Shown here: piece by piece, positions 34,603-42,540 of the stretch
How the letters are laid out: the number at the start of each line of letters is the position of its first letter
How positions within the stretch are numbered: position 1 is the first letter of the stretch
Assembly (NCBI GenBank): GCA_040219085.1
Contig: JAVJTC010000026.1
Coordinates: forward strand, 1-61,254
Source of the DNA: Acidimicrobiales bacterium
GTDB taxonomy: Bacteria; Actinomycetota; Acidimicrobiia; Acidimicrobiales; JAVJTC01
DNA: 61,254 bases
Reading direction: 5' to 3'
Position numbers and translations under genes: made by a program
The notes under the pieces: model-generated
Told to the model about the DNA's origin: nothing
Database searches by the model: none
The model's input: only the letters and a program-made list of their open reading frames with translations

Positions 34603-35976
34603 GTGTCAGATCGAGTGGACGCGGGTGCTGGGGCGACTCGGGAGCGGGGACGTGTCCCGTTGGATCCCGCGCTGGCGGTCGAGATGGTCGAACGCTGCCT
34701 CGACGTCACCTGCGCCATCGACGGTGAGGGTCGCATCACCTATGTGAGTCCCTCGGTGACCGACGCGCTCGGGTACGAACCGTCCGACGTCCTCGGGAGG
34801 AGCTTCCTCGCTTTCATCGATCCGACGGACGTCGAGCGGGCGATGGCGGTCTATGTGGCCAGCCGGACGCGCTCGGAGCCGGACGGGGCAGCGAACTACC
34901 GCCTGCTCCATGCCGACGGTTCCTGGGTCCGCTTCGACATCACCGGTGTACCGCTCGACGACACCGCGCCCCACGAGGATTTCGTGCTCCAGTTGCGGCG
35001 TGGTCAGGACGCCCATCTGCTCACCCAACTCCTCGAAGGGCTTCTGGCAGGGGCCGACACGGCCGAGGTGCTTGCGCCGCTGGTCGACTTCGGCGGCTGG
35101 CGCTCGGATCAGTACCTCTGCACGGTCGTGTGGGAGGACGTGAACGGGGTCCTGCGCCGGGTGGGCGACGTGGTCGCTGCCGAGATCTGTGGTCTTGCCG
35201 ACGTCGATGGTCCGTGGCGTGACGCCCTCCAGGCAGGCACCGAACGGATCGTGGACGCCGCTTCGCTCGATGCCGGCTTGGCCCGACATGCCCGCGATGG
35301 CGACCTCCATACAGCCTGGATCGTCCCGGTGCCCGATCGACGTGGTCGTCGTGATGCCGTCATCACGGTGTGGACACGGCGTGTGGGGCTGGCGGTGGAA
35401 CTCACGGCCAGCTGGGTCCGTGTGCTGAGAGATCTCGTCGAGGTCATCCTCGCCTGGCGTGATTCCCTGGAGCGCCTCGAGCACGCCGCCCGACACGATG
35501 ACCTCACCCGTCTGGCCAACCGTGCGACGTTCGCAGCGGAGTTGGCGGCCGCTTCCGGAGGCGAGAAGTCCCTTCTGTACATCGACCTCGACGGCTTCAA
35601 GCCTGTCAACGACATGCACGGGCACTCGACCGGGGATCTGGTCCTGCGGGCGGTCGCCGAGCGGATCCGATCCGCGGTGAGGCCCGGAGACGTCGTGGGC
35701 CGTGTCGGCGGTGACGAGTTCGCCGTCCTGTGTCGGGACTGCGGTCGTCATGAGGCCGCGGCCATCGCCGACCGGGTGCTCGCGGTGCTGTCAGAGCCGA
35801 TCGTGGTCGGTGCGACGACCTTCGGTATCACCGCGAGTATCGGTATCGCGGCGGGCACCGATGCCGAGGACCTGGTGGATGCCGCCGATCAGGCCCAGCT
35901 CCTGGCGAAGCGGGCGGGCGGCGACACAGCGGTGGTCCACGATGCCGCCGCATCGGACGTGCCGTCGCGCGAATGA
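34603..35976 (+). CDS. PAS-GGDEF diguanylate cyclase
   Basis: 457 residues from a GTG. An N-terminal PAS domain (residues 20-130) includes DVTCAIDGEGRITYVSPSVT and YRLLHADGSWVRFDITGV. A middle region of about 150 residues lacks an obvious family. The GGDEF domain (310-450) has HDDLTRLANRATF, LLYIDLDGFKPVND, the intact active-site GGDEF at 369-373 and ITASIGIAAG. It lacks membrane helices and an EAL domain. It should make cyclic di-GMP in response to a ligand or redox signal sensed by PAS. An inhibitory-site RxxD before GGDEF is present as RPGD in AVRPGDVVGRVGG. Confidence 0.88.
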   Translation: MSDRVDAGAGATRERGRVPLDPALAVEMVERCLDVTCAIDGEGRITYVSPSVTDALGYEPSDVLGRSFLAFIDPTDVERAMAVYVASRTRSEPDGAANYRLLHADGSWVRFDITGVPLDDTAPHEDFVLQLRRGQDAHLLTQLLEGLLAGADTAEVLAPLVDFGGWRSDQYLCTVVWEDVNGVLRRVGDVVAAEICGLADVDGPWRDALQAGTERIVDAASLDAGLARHARDGDLHTAWIVPVPDRRGRRDAVITVWTRRVGLAVELTASWVRVLRDLVEVILAWRDSLERLEHAARHDDLTRLANRATFAAELAAASGGEKSLLYIDLDGFKPVNDMHGHSTGDLVLRAVAERIRSAVRPGDVVGRVGGDEFAVLCRDCGRHEAAAIADRVLAVLSEPIVVGATTFGITASIGIAAGTDAEDLVDAADQAQLLAKRAGGDTAVVHDAAASDVPSRE

Positions 35977-36024
35977 CCTCGGTCCGTCGGGGAACAACCC
36001 GGCGGTACGCTCGGTTCTCCTCCC

Positions 36025-36915
36025 GTGACCACCGGCCCCTTCATCATGAACGCATCGCTGCTGGGTTCGATCCCCAGCCCCTCGGACAACGGAATCGAGA
36101 TCGGCCCGCTGAATCTGCGCGCCTACGGAATCCTCATCGCGCTGGGGGTCATCGCAGCGGTCTGGTTGCTCGGACGGCGACTCGAGCAACGGGGCGGGGA
36201 CCCCGAATGGGCATCGCGGGTGGCCGTCTACGCGGTACCTGCGGGTCTCGTGGGGGCGCGTGCCTATCACGTGTTCACGAGCTGGGACCGGTTCTCGGGT
36301 AACTGGGGCGAGGCATTCGAGATCTGGAACGGTGGCCTCGGTATCCCGGGCGGCGTCGTCGGGGGCGTTCTCGGCGGCCTGTATGTGATGAGGCGCGACG
36401 GGATCCCCGTGGCGGCGTTCTTCGACGCGGCCGCGCCGGCGCTGCCTCTCGCCCAGGCGATCGGGCGCCTCGGCAACTGGTTCAACCAGGAGCTCTACGG
36501 AAAGCCGACGGACCTTCCGTGGGGTCTCGAGATCGATCCGGAGAACCGGGTGAGCGGTTTCGAGGCCGACGAGACCTTTCACCCCACATTTCTCTACGAG
36601 GCGCTCTGGAACGTCGCGCTGGTCGGGTTCCTGCTGTGGTTGGACCGGCGCGGCGTCCTGCGTCCCGGTCGTCTGTTCGCCGTCTACGTCCTCGGCTATG
36701 CGACCGGGCGGATCTGGATCGAGGCGATCCGTATCGACACGTCCGAGGAACTTCTCGGCGTCCGCTGGAACGTGTGGCTGATGGGCGGACTGATCCTGGG
36801 GGCCATCGCGTTCCTCGTCTGGAGCCGACTCTCGGCTCCGGCACCCGCCGCCCCTGACAGCTGGGCGGGCGGCGATTCAGTCGAGGAGATCGAGGCGTCC
36901 GAGAGCGGAGACTGA
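36025..36915 (+). CDS. lgt: Prolipoprotein diacylglyceryl transferase
   Basis: 296 residues from a GTG. Seven helices and Lgt landmarks are visible: RAYGILIALG, VGARAYHVFTSW, GGLGIPGGVVGG, the signature AIGRLGNWFNQELYGKPTDL (G-R-x-G-N-F/W-x-N-x-E) and HPTFLYEALWN. A 50-residue polar tail rich in Ala/Glu/Asp at the C-terminus is typical for actinobacteria. It lipidates the lipobox cysteine, as needed by the lipoproteins in this window. Confidence in function is high. Confidence 0.95.
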   Translation: MTTGPFIMNASLLGSIPSPSDNGIEIGPLNLRAYGILIALGVIAAVWLLGRRLEQRGGDPEWASRVAVYAVPAGLVGARAYHVFTSWDRFSGNWGEAFEIWNGGLGIPGGVVGGVLGGLYVMRRDGIPVAAFFDAAAPALPLAQAIGRLGNWFNQELYGKPTDLPWGLEIDPENRVSGFEADETFHPTFLYEALWNVALVGFLLWLDRRGVLRPGRLFAVYVLGYATGRIWIEAIRIDTSEELLGVRWNVWLMGGLILGAIAFLVWSRLSAPAPAAPDSWAGGDSVEEIEASESGD

Positions 36916-36924
36916 AGCCCGGGG

Positions 36925-37827
36925 TCAGGGGCAGATCCCGGCGGTTACCGAGTTGCCGTTGAACGCGAGGGCCCGCTCACCGCCGCCACATGCCGTGGCG
37001 TCCGACACTCCTGTGGCGAACGCGAGGTTCGCGTTCCCGTTGCCCGCCTGAGCGAGGCTCTGGTCGATGGCGATGGCCCGATTGGAGTCCCCGAGACCGG
37101 TCGACGCGCTGCTCTGCCCGATGGCTTTCGCATAGGCGTATGCCCCGTCCGCTGTCGCGACGGAGCCGTCCCGTGCGTACGCGGTCGGCGCCGTGCCGTT
37201 GCTCTGTGCCGCAGATGTGACAGCGGCGTCGGCCACGGCGCGAGTTCCGGTCGCCGAGGCGGCGCTGTCGTCGAGCGCCGATGCTCGGGACCGCACCCCG
37301 TCGGCCGATGCGACCGAAGCGTCCTGCGCTGTGGCGGTCGTCCCGGTTCCCGCTGCGACGGCGCTGCTTCCCGCGTCCGCGGTGGCCGTCGTGCCCTGAC
37401 CGGAGGTCGCCGCCGACGAGGTGTTCGTCGCCGTGGCGCGGGTGGCGTTGCCGCCGGCGGTGGAGTCCGAGCTGTTCTCGGCTCTGGCGCGGTTGAGAAC
37501 TCCGACCGCGATCGCCTGGGAGTTGTCGACGGCCGTGGCCTGGCTGAAGTATCCGGATGCGGTGGCCGTCGAGCTCTGGTGGGCGATGGCGACGTTCCCC
37601 CACCCGCCGGTCGCTTCGGCCACGGAGCCGTCGCCGGTGGCGACGGCGCGATTACCACGGGTGCTGATGCAGGTGGCGTTGCCGGACTGTTCCTCGAGGA
37701 CACCGTTGACGCTGCGACACGAGTGGTCCACGGCGCCGGCGGGCGCCGCGGTGGCGAACGTCCACGTCGCTGCCAGAACGGCGAGCATTGCAAGAGTCGA
37801 AACGCTTCTTCTACCCGTCAGCATCAT
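36925..37827 (-). CDS. Secreted Ala/Thr/Ser-rich repeat protein with YadA-head-like pattern
   Basis: 300 residues from the first of two ATGs, with GGGAGGG upstream. A Sec signal peptide ends at PAGA. After a short Cys-containing region (HSCRSVNGVLEEQSGNATCI) come about 15 degenerate repeats of 14-17 residues such as GNVAIAHQSSTATASG and SQAIAVGVLNRARAEN, with alternating small residues (A-x-A-x-x-x-x-x-A) as in left-handed parallel beta-roll heads of trimeric autotransporters. It ends FNGNSVTAGICP with two Cys. No anchor, LPXTG or membrane helix is present. Function unknown; a secreted or wall-associated beta-roll is inferred. It lies tail-to-tail with lgt. Confidence 0.75.
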   Translation of the reverse strand: MMLTGRRSVSTLAMLAVLAATWTFATAAPAGAVDHSCRSVNGVLEEQSGNATCISTRGNRAVATGDGSVAEATGGWGNVAIAHQSSTATASGYFSQATAVDNSQAIAVGVLNRARAENSSDSTAGGNATRATATNTSSAATSGQGTTATADAGSSAVAAGTGTTATAQDASVASADGVRSRASALDDSAASATGTRAVADAAVTSAAQSNGTAPTAYARDGSVATADGAYAYAKAIGQSSASTGLGDSNRAIAIDQSLAQAGNGNANLAFATGVSDATACGGGERALAFNGNSVTAGICP

Positions 37828-37940
37828 CTTCCACCCTCCCGACTTCGGATACACGATGTATAGCACCGGATGTCGGCGGCCGTCCCGGCCCTTCGCCGAT
37901 CGCGGGGCCGGTCGGGAGTCGCTTCGACTTCCACGGCAGC

Positions 37941-38402
37941 TCAGCCCTCGACGTGGGCTCGCAGGTTCTCGAGTGTCGTGCGGATGCCGACCTTCGTCCG
38001 CTCGACGATCTCGGCGTAGTCCGACTCGGTGAGTCCTTCCAGGGGCGGTGGGAGTCGCTGGACGTCCCAGGCCTCGGTGACGGTGGTGACGCCGGCCGTC
38101 TCGTCGAAGCGCCAGGTCCAACGCACGCAGCCGCCGAGTTGGGGACGGGTCACCCATTCGAAGACGACGCCGGGTTCCGCCTCGGTGACCTTGCAGGGGA
38201 CCGACCACTCGTGCCCGTCCTGTCGGTTCAACCCGGTGAACTCGTCGCCCACGGCGCCGGTCGCTCCATCGTCCCAGTGGACCTCGGCGTTCTGGGGACT
38301 CCAGGAACCCATGTGTTCGAGACCCGCGACCAGTCGGTAGAGCTCGTCAGCCGGCGCGGCGATCTCGATGAAGTCGGAGTGGTGCATTCCGTGGACGGTC
38401 AC
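37941..38402 (-). CDS. SRPBCC/polyketide cyclase-family lipid- or ligand-binding protein
   Basis: 153 residues of a single helix-grip domain: DFIEIAAPADELYRLVAGLE at the start, the central strands VGDEFTGLNRQDGHEWSVPC and PGVVFEWVTRPQLGG, and a long C-terminal helix RTTLENLRAHVEG. The pattern matches the SRPBCC superfamily (Polyketide_cyc2). Such proteins bind hydrophobic ligands; a specific role is not predictable. It has its own transcription unit on the minus strand. Confidence 0.85.
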   Translation of the reverse strand: MTVHGMHHSDFIEIAAPADELYRLVAGLEHMGSWSPQNAEVHWDDGATGAVGDEFTGLNRQDGHEWSVPCKVTEAEPGVVFEWVTRPQLGGCVRWTWRFDETAGVTTVTEAWDVQRLPPPLEGLTESDYAEIVERTKVGIRTTLENLRAHVEG

Positions 38403-38524
38403 CGGAGAAATCTAGCGGCGATCGGGCGCGGTGTCGGCAGGCCGCCGATGTCACCGGTGGCAGGGAAGGGGCTCATGTTCCCGACTGGTCAGCATCCGTC
38501 CGCTGCCGCGCCTACCGTCGTGGC

Positions 38525-38728
38525 ATGAATCTCGGATCGGGTGAGCTCATCATCATTCTGCTCGTCGTTCTCCTGGTCTTCGGCGGGGCGAAGCTCCCAC
38601 AGCTCGCCCGCTCGCTGGGTCAGGCGAAGGTCGAGTTCGAGAAGGGGTCCGTCGAGTCCGACACCCCCTCGACGAGGGCCGAGCCGGCCCCGGACCGGAC
38701 CACCGGTTCGGATTCCGACTCCGCCTGA
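38525..38728 (+). CDS. tatA: Twin-arginine translocase subunit TatA
   Basis: 67 residues. Starts MNLGSGELIIILLVVLLVFGGAKLP: a short outer end, one membrane helix, the F-G-x-x-K-L-P hinge and an amphipathic helix QLARSLGQAKVEFEKG, then an acidic/Ser tail. That is a complete small TatA/E. TatB and TatC are not in the window. It forms the Tat pore for folded proteins. Confidence 0.92.
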   Translation: MNLGSGELIIILLVVLLVFGGAKLPQLARSLGQAKVEFEKGSVESDTPSTRAEPAPDRTTGSDSDSA

Positions 38729-38887
38729 GAAGTCGGAACCACCGCAACCACGAGGGGCGCGTCACAGGGTTGCAACAGTGAATTGCCGCTCCGCGCACGG
38801 CCGTACCTGATTCGCCATGACGTTGGCGCGATCTGCGTGTCGCGCCGCCTGCGGGCGGTGGGCGCCAGCCCGTTCGACGGGACCGAG

Positions 38888-38972
38888 CGGAGGGAGGGGG
38901 ATTCGAACCCCCGGTGACCGAAGCCACACACGCACTCCAGGCGTGCCGAATCGTCCGCTCTCGCATCCCTCC
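38888..38972 (-). tRNA. tRNA-Ser(GGA)
   Basis: On the minus strand: acceptor GGAGGGA with TCCCTCC, discriminator G, class II long variable arm, anticodon loop CTGGAGT (anticodon GGA) and T-arm GGTTCGAATCC. CCA is not encoded. It is divergent from the SRP RNA on the other strand. Confidence 0.95.
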
Positions 38973-39039
38973 GGACCCGTCGACACGAGGCAAGCCGCGT
39001 GGTGACGGAGACGGCCGACAGGGTATCCTCTGAATCCGA

Positions 39040-39177
39040 GTGCCCGTTCTGGAATGTGACGGTCGGGCCCTGCGCAGCTGAGGCCCGTGAACCGAGTCAG
39101 GGCCGGGAGGCAGCAGCTCTCAGCGGAACCCTCGGGGTGCCGCAGATCGCCTGGCCGTCACTTTCGAGGACGGGCAC
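39040..39177 (+). ncRNA. ffs: Signal recognition particle RNA (small, bacterial)
   Basis: The apical SRP domain is recognisable: GTGAACCGAGTCAGGGCC, then GGGAGGCAGCAG and AGCGGAACCCTCGGGGTGCC, matching the conserved actinobacterial form. The flanks GTGCCCGTTCTGGAATGTGA and TCACTTTCGAGGACGGGCAC pair over about 25 bases with compensating differences, giving the long closing helix. Exact ends are estimated from that helix. It lies 36 bases before dnaX, the usual actinobacterial order, and binds Ffh for membrane-protein targeting. Confidence 0.9.
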
Positions 39178-39213
39178 CCCCGCGTCCGGGCTCGCGAGCC
39201 TAGAGTGCGAAAG

Positions 39214-41031
39214 ATGGCGCACCAGTCGCTGTACCGCCGCTACCGCCCGGGCACCTTCGCCGACGTCGTCGGCCAGGATCACGTCATCGCGGCCCTGCGC
39301 AACGCCGTACGGGACGGCCGGGTCGGCCACGCCTATCTCTTCTCGGGTCCGCGCGGGACCGGCAAGACCTCCACGGCGAGAATCCTCGCCAAGGCGCTCA
39401 ACTGCGAGAATCCCGTCGACGGGGACCCGGACGGCACCTGCGCGTCGTGCGTGGCCATCACCGCCGGGACCTCCTATGACCTCCACGAGCTCGACGCGGC
39501 GTCCAACAACAAGGTCGACGACATCCGCGATCTGATCGCCAAGGTGGCGCTGGGCTCGCCCGGGCGGATGAAGGTCTACATCCTCGACGAGGTCCACATG
39601 CTCAGCGGCGGCGCGGAGAACGCGTTGTTGAAGACGCTCGAGGAACCGCCGGACCACGTCGTGTTCGTGCTGGCGACGACCGAACCCCACAAGGTCGTCC
39701 CGACCATCCGAAGCCGCACGCAGCACCTCCGGTTCGAGCTGCTCGGTTCCGACCTGTTGGAGGCTCACGTCAGGGCAGTCGCCGACGATGCCGGACTGGG
39801 TGTGACCGACGCCGACGTCGCCTATGTCCTGCGGGCCGGCGGCGGCTCGGTGCGCGACACGCTCTCGGCGCTCGACGAGGTGGTCGCCTCCGGTGGCGCC
39901 CCCGACGACATCGAAGCCATCGAGGAGGTCGTCGACGCCATAGCCGGAGCTGACACGGGCCGGGCCCTCGCCGGCGTACAGGCCGCGCTCGTCGCCGGCC
40001 GTGACCCGCGCGTCATCGCAGAACAGTGCATGAGCCGTCTGCGCGACGCCTTCCTCGTCGAGATGGGCGGGATCGTCGACCACGTCTCCGAAGCGGAACT
40101 CACCCGGGCGAGGTCCCGCGCCGAAGCACTGGGCGCGCCCGGCCTGACCAGGGCACTCGAGACGCTCGGAACCGCCGCCGTGGACATGCGCCAGGCCCCC
40201 GATCCCCGGGTGGACATCGAACTCGCCCTCGTGCGCCTGACGCGCCCGCAGATGAGCGGCGACCTCGCCGGTCTGACCGCCCGGGTGGAACGTCTCGAAG
40301 CCGGTTCGCCACCGGCCGGCTCCCCGCCGGCTGCATCTCCGAAGAACGACGCCGTACCTCCGGCTGAGGACGCCGCCCCACCCGCTCCGTCGCCCGACAG
40401 CGGCAGGCGCCTCCGTCCTGCCGATGCCGCACGTGCCCGTCTGGGCGCGAAGGCGCCCGCGCCACCTCCCACGGAGGAGCGGCCCGCCGCGCCGCCCGAG
40501 CCCGCGCCCGAACCCGAACCGGCGCCGCCTCCGGCGACGTCGTCAGAGTCCGCTGCGGCTGCGGATGTGCACCCGCAACCAGCTCAGCCGATGTCCGCCG
40601 CTGCCGCCGCCGAGGGACGACCGACGCGCGACGACGTGGCCCTCGCCTGGGGTGACGTCGTGCTGCCGTCGCTCCCACCGAAGGTTCGTTCGCGCTTCGC
40701 CGGTGGGCGGTTCCTCCCCGACGACGGGGACACGATCGTCTTCGGGTTGCCGAACGCGATCCACCGGGACCGGTGCGAGGATGTGCGGGCCGACGTCGAC
40801 GAGGCTCTCGCCGCCCACTTCGGTCAGGCGGTCCCGCTGCGCCTCGAGGTGGACGACGGGTCGACGCCCCGACCGGGTTCACCGGACGGACCGTCCCCTG
40901 ACGACGACGGCGATGATGACAACATCGACGTCGCGGATCTCGTGGATGCGCCGGCGGCTGAGCGCAGCGGCCTCGAGACGTTGACGAAGACCTTCCCCGG
41001 GGCCGAGATCCTCGACCCCGACGAGACCTGA
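39214..41031 (+). CDS. dnaX: DNA polymerase III gamma/tau subunit
   Basis: 605 residues from ATG; a GTG nine bases upstream is an alternative start. The clamp-loader AAA+ domain begins MAHQSLYRRYRPGTFADVVG, with Walker A GPRGTGKTST, a zinc motif NCENPVDG-DGTCASC, Walker B ILDEVHMLSGGAENALLKTL-E-E-P-P and the sensor PTIRSRTQHL. Residues 355-470 are a Pro/Ala/Glu-rich linker, followed by a conserved C-terminal part (LPSLPPKVRSRFAGGRF). It starts the dnaX-ybaB-recR cluster downstream of the SRP RNA. No obvious frameshift site for gamma was noted. Confidence 0.94.
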   Translation: MAHQSLYRRYRPGTFADVVGQDHVIAALRNAVRDGRVGHAYLFSGPRGTGKTSTARILAKALNCENPVDGDPDGTCASCVAITAGTSYDLHELDAASNNKVDDIRDLIAKVALGSPGRMKVYILDEVHMLSGGAENALLKTLEEPPDHVVFVLATTEPHKVVPTIRSRTQHLRFELLGSDLLEAHVRAVADDAGLGVTDADVAYVLRAGGGSVRDTLSALDEVVASGGAPDDIEAIEEVVDAIAGADTGRALAGVQAALVAGRDPRVIAEQCMSRLRDAFLVEMGGIVDHVSEAELTRARSRAEALGAPGLTRALETLGTAAVDMRQAPDPRVDIELALVRLTRPQMSGDLAGLTARVERLEAGSPPAGSPPAASPKNDAVPPAEDAAPPAPSPDSGRRLRPADAARARLGAKAPAPPPTEERPAAPPEPAPEPEPAPPPATSSESAAAADVHPQPAQPMSAAAAAEGRPTRDDVALAWGDVVLPSLPPKVRSRFAGGRFLPDDGDTIVFGLPNAIHRDRCEDVRADVDEALAAHFGQAVPLRLEVDDGSTPRPGSPDGPSPDDDGDDDNIDVADLVDAPAAERSGLETLTKTFPGAEILDPDET

Positions 41032-41044
41032 ACCGGAGAATGCG

Positions 41045-41482
41045 ATGAGCGACAGCCACGACCCCCGCGGGATGCCCGGCTTCGACATGGAGGCGCTGTT
41101 GCACACAGCGCAGCAGATGGGCGAGCAGATGATGGCGGCTCAGGCGGCAGCGGCGGCGGCCGAGTTCGAGGGGCACGCCGGCGGTGGTGCGGTGAAGATC
41201 ACGGTGACCGGCGGCATGGACTTCACGTCGGTCTCCATCGATCCCTCCGTCGTGGATCCTGACGACGTCGAGATGCTCGAGGACCTGGTCCTCGCGGCGC
41301 TGCACGATGCCGTCGGCAGGGCTTCGGCGGCCGACGAGGGTCCCGACCTCGGCGGGATGGATCTCGGCGCCCTCATGGGCGGCCTCGGCGGTGGGCTTCC
41401 GGGTGGGCTGGGCGCCCTCGGCGGCCTCGGTGCCATGCCGGGCGCGATCGACATCGGCGGGGACGACGAGGAAGAGGAATGA
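41045..41482 (+). CDS. YbaB/EbfC nucleoid-associated DNA-binding protein
   Basis: 145 residues. The middle [20 protein letters not shown] and [24 protein letters not shown] is the YbaB core: a GxVxVxxxG strand, then two helices. The N-terminus is a Met/Gln/Ala helix ([16 protein letters not shown]). Unusual for the family is a 50-residue Gly/Leu/Met-rich low-complexity tail with a final EEEE. Its position between dnaX and recR is the standard one. It overlaps recR by four bases. Confidence 0.9.
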   Translation: MSDSHDPRGMPGFDMEALLHTAQQMGEQMMAAQAAAAAAEFEGHAGGGAVKITVTGGMDFTSVSIDPSVVDPDDVEMLEDLVLAALHDAVGRASAADEGPDLGGMDLGALMGGLGGGLPGGLGALGGLGAMPGAIDIGGDDEEEE

Positions 41483-42090
41483 TCGGGGTCTACACCCCAC
41501 CGGTCCAGGAACTCATCGACCAACTCGGCCGTCTTCCCGGCATCGGTCCCAAGTCCGCACAGCGGCTCGCCTTCCACCTGCTGAGAGTGCCCGCCGCAGA
41601 CGCAGAGCGCCTGGCCGAGGCGATTCTCGAGGCGCGTCGCCTGGTGAGGTTCTGCGACGAGTGCTTCAACTTCGCGTCCGCCGCACGCTGTGAGATCTGC
41701 GAGGACCCCCGTCGCGACGCATCGCTCGTGTGTGTCGTCGAAGATGCGCGCGACATCGTCGCGGTCGAACGGACCAACGAGTACCGCGGTCGCTACCACG
41801 TCCTCGGCGGCGCCATGAACCCCATCGAGGGGATCGGCCCCGAGCAACTCCACGTCGCCGAACTGTTGGAGCGGATCGGCGCGGGCGGCATCGAAGAGGT
41901 CATCGTGTGCACGAACCCGAACATCGAGGGTGAGGCGACGGCGATGTACATCGCCCGGTTGCTGACTCCGCTGGGGGTGACGGTTTCCCGACTCGCCAGC
42001 GGGCTACCCGTCGGCGGCGACCTCGAGTACGCCGACGAGTTGACGTTGGGTCGGGCTCTCGAAGGCCGACGCACCCTCGACGCCGGCTGA
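41479..42090 (+). CDS. recR: Recombination mediator RecR
   Basis: 203 residues. N-terminal helix-hairpin-helix [20 protein letters not shown], the zinc finger [17 protein letters not shown], and the TOPRIM domain with [39 protein letters not shown] and the C-terminal [19 protein letters not shown]. All are conserved RecR blocks. It loads RecA at gaps with RecFO. A perfect hairpin lies 19 bases after the stop. Confidence 0.96.
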   Translation: MIGVYTPPVQELIDQLGRLPGIGPKSAQRLAFHLLRVPAADAERLAEAILEARRLVRFCDECFNFASAARCEICEDPRRDASLVCVVEDARDIVAVERTNEYRGRYHVLGGAMNPIEGIGPEQLHVAELLERIGAGGIEEVIVCTNPNIEGEATAMYIARLLTPLGVTVSRLASGLPVGGDLEYADELTLGRALEGRRTLDAG

Positions 42091-42104
42091 ACTCCCGTCA
42101 TACG

Positions 42105-42352
42105 CGGAACGGCCGGGCTCCGAAGAGCCCGGCCGAACCGTGGAGAGGGAACTCAGGGGTGCCGCTCCGAGCCGTCGGGCGCGGGCGAACAGTCCGGCGT
42201 CAGCGGAACGGCACCCCTACGTCCTCGACGGAGGGTGGAGGGGAGGTTCGTGGCAAATGCGAAACCCGTGTCCGGCTCCGACCGCGGCGGGCCGTCGCTG
42301 CGACCTCTGTGCCGTCGGTCTTCACTGGACGAATCCCCCCGTCGTGAACGTT
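42105..42352 (-). ncRNA. Candidate structured small RNA, about 250 nt, minus strand
   Basis: The 450 bases between the convergent ends of recR and divIVA hold no convincing protein gene. On the minus strand a good promoter lies just upstream and an 11-pair hairpin with a UUCG loop ends the segment. Inside, CGGCACCCCT pairs with AGGGGTGCCG across a 50-base loop, and an exposed C-rich run (CCTCCCCTCCACCCTCC) resembles anti-Shine-Dalgarno patches of regulatory RNAs. No known family (6S/Ms1, tmRNA, RNase P) was recognised with confidence. The 5' end is inferred from the promoter spacing. Confidence 0.5.
42110..42135 (-). terminator. Bidirectional hairpin between recR and the candidate RNA
   Basis: A perfect 11-base-pair stem (CGGCCGGGCTC and GAGCCCGGCCG) with loop CGAA on the plus strand and UUCG on the minus strand. 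C(UUCG)G is an unusually stable loop, which suggests the minus-strand transcript is the main user, although it also follows recR. No T-run is present on either side. Confidence 0.75.
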
Positions 42353-42358
42353 GCGGTC

Positions 42359-42387
42359 ATGTTACATCGTCAGGGCCAGCGGTGCAA
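42359..42387 (-). promoter_or_regulatory. Sigma70-type promoter reading away from divIVA
   Basis: On the minus strand TTGCAC (42387-42382) and TAACAT (42364-42359) are separated by exactly 17 bases, close to the consensus. No protein gene starts downstream on that strand for hundreds of bases; only the structured region and hairpin follow. This is consensus matching by eye. Confidence 0.6.
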
Positions 42388-42540
42388 GCGCGTGGCGGCC
42401 GAGGCGCGCCCTGGGCGTGTTCGGGCGCCGGTCGGCCCGACGTGGGTACACGGAGAGTGTTCGGTACAACGCGCGCAGTGCCCAGGTGTCACAGGTTCGT
42501 AACACGACGTGGGGCGCCGGCGAACACCCGGCGCGCGGGT

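Noticed and set aside
42111-42260. Possible c-di-AMP (ydaO) riboswitch reading rightwards
   Set aside because: A GGGAACTC-AGGGGTG stretch recalled the motif, but the conserved CCGTCAGCTAACCTC-like block is absent and no plus-strand gene follows.
42257-42502. Cys-containing 81-residue ORF on the plus strand preceded by GGAGG
   Set aside because: The translation is Arg/Pro/Cys-rich without a recognisable pattern, and the segment is better explained as the antisense of the promoter and structured RNA candidate; the purine-rich site is the complement of the C-rich run.
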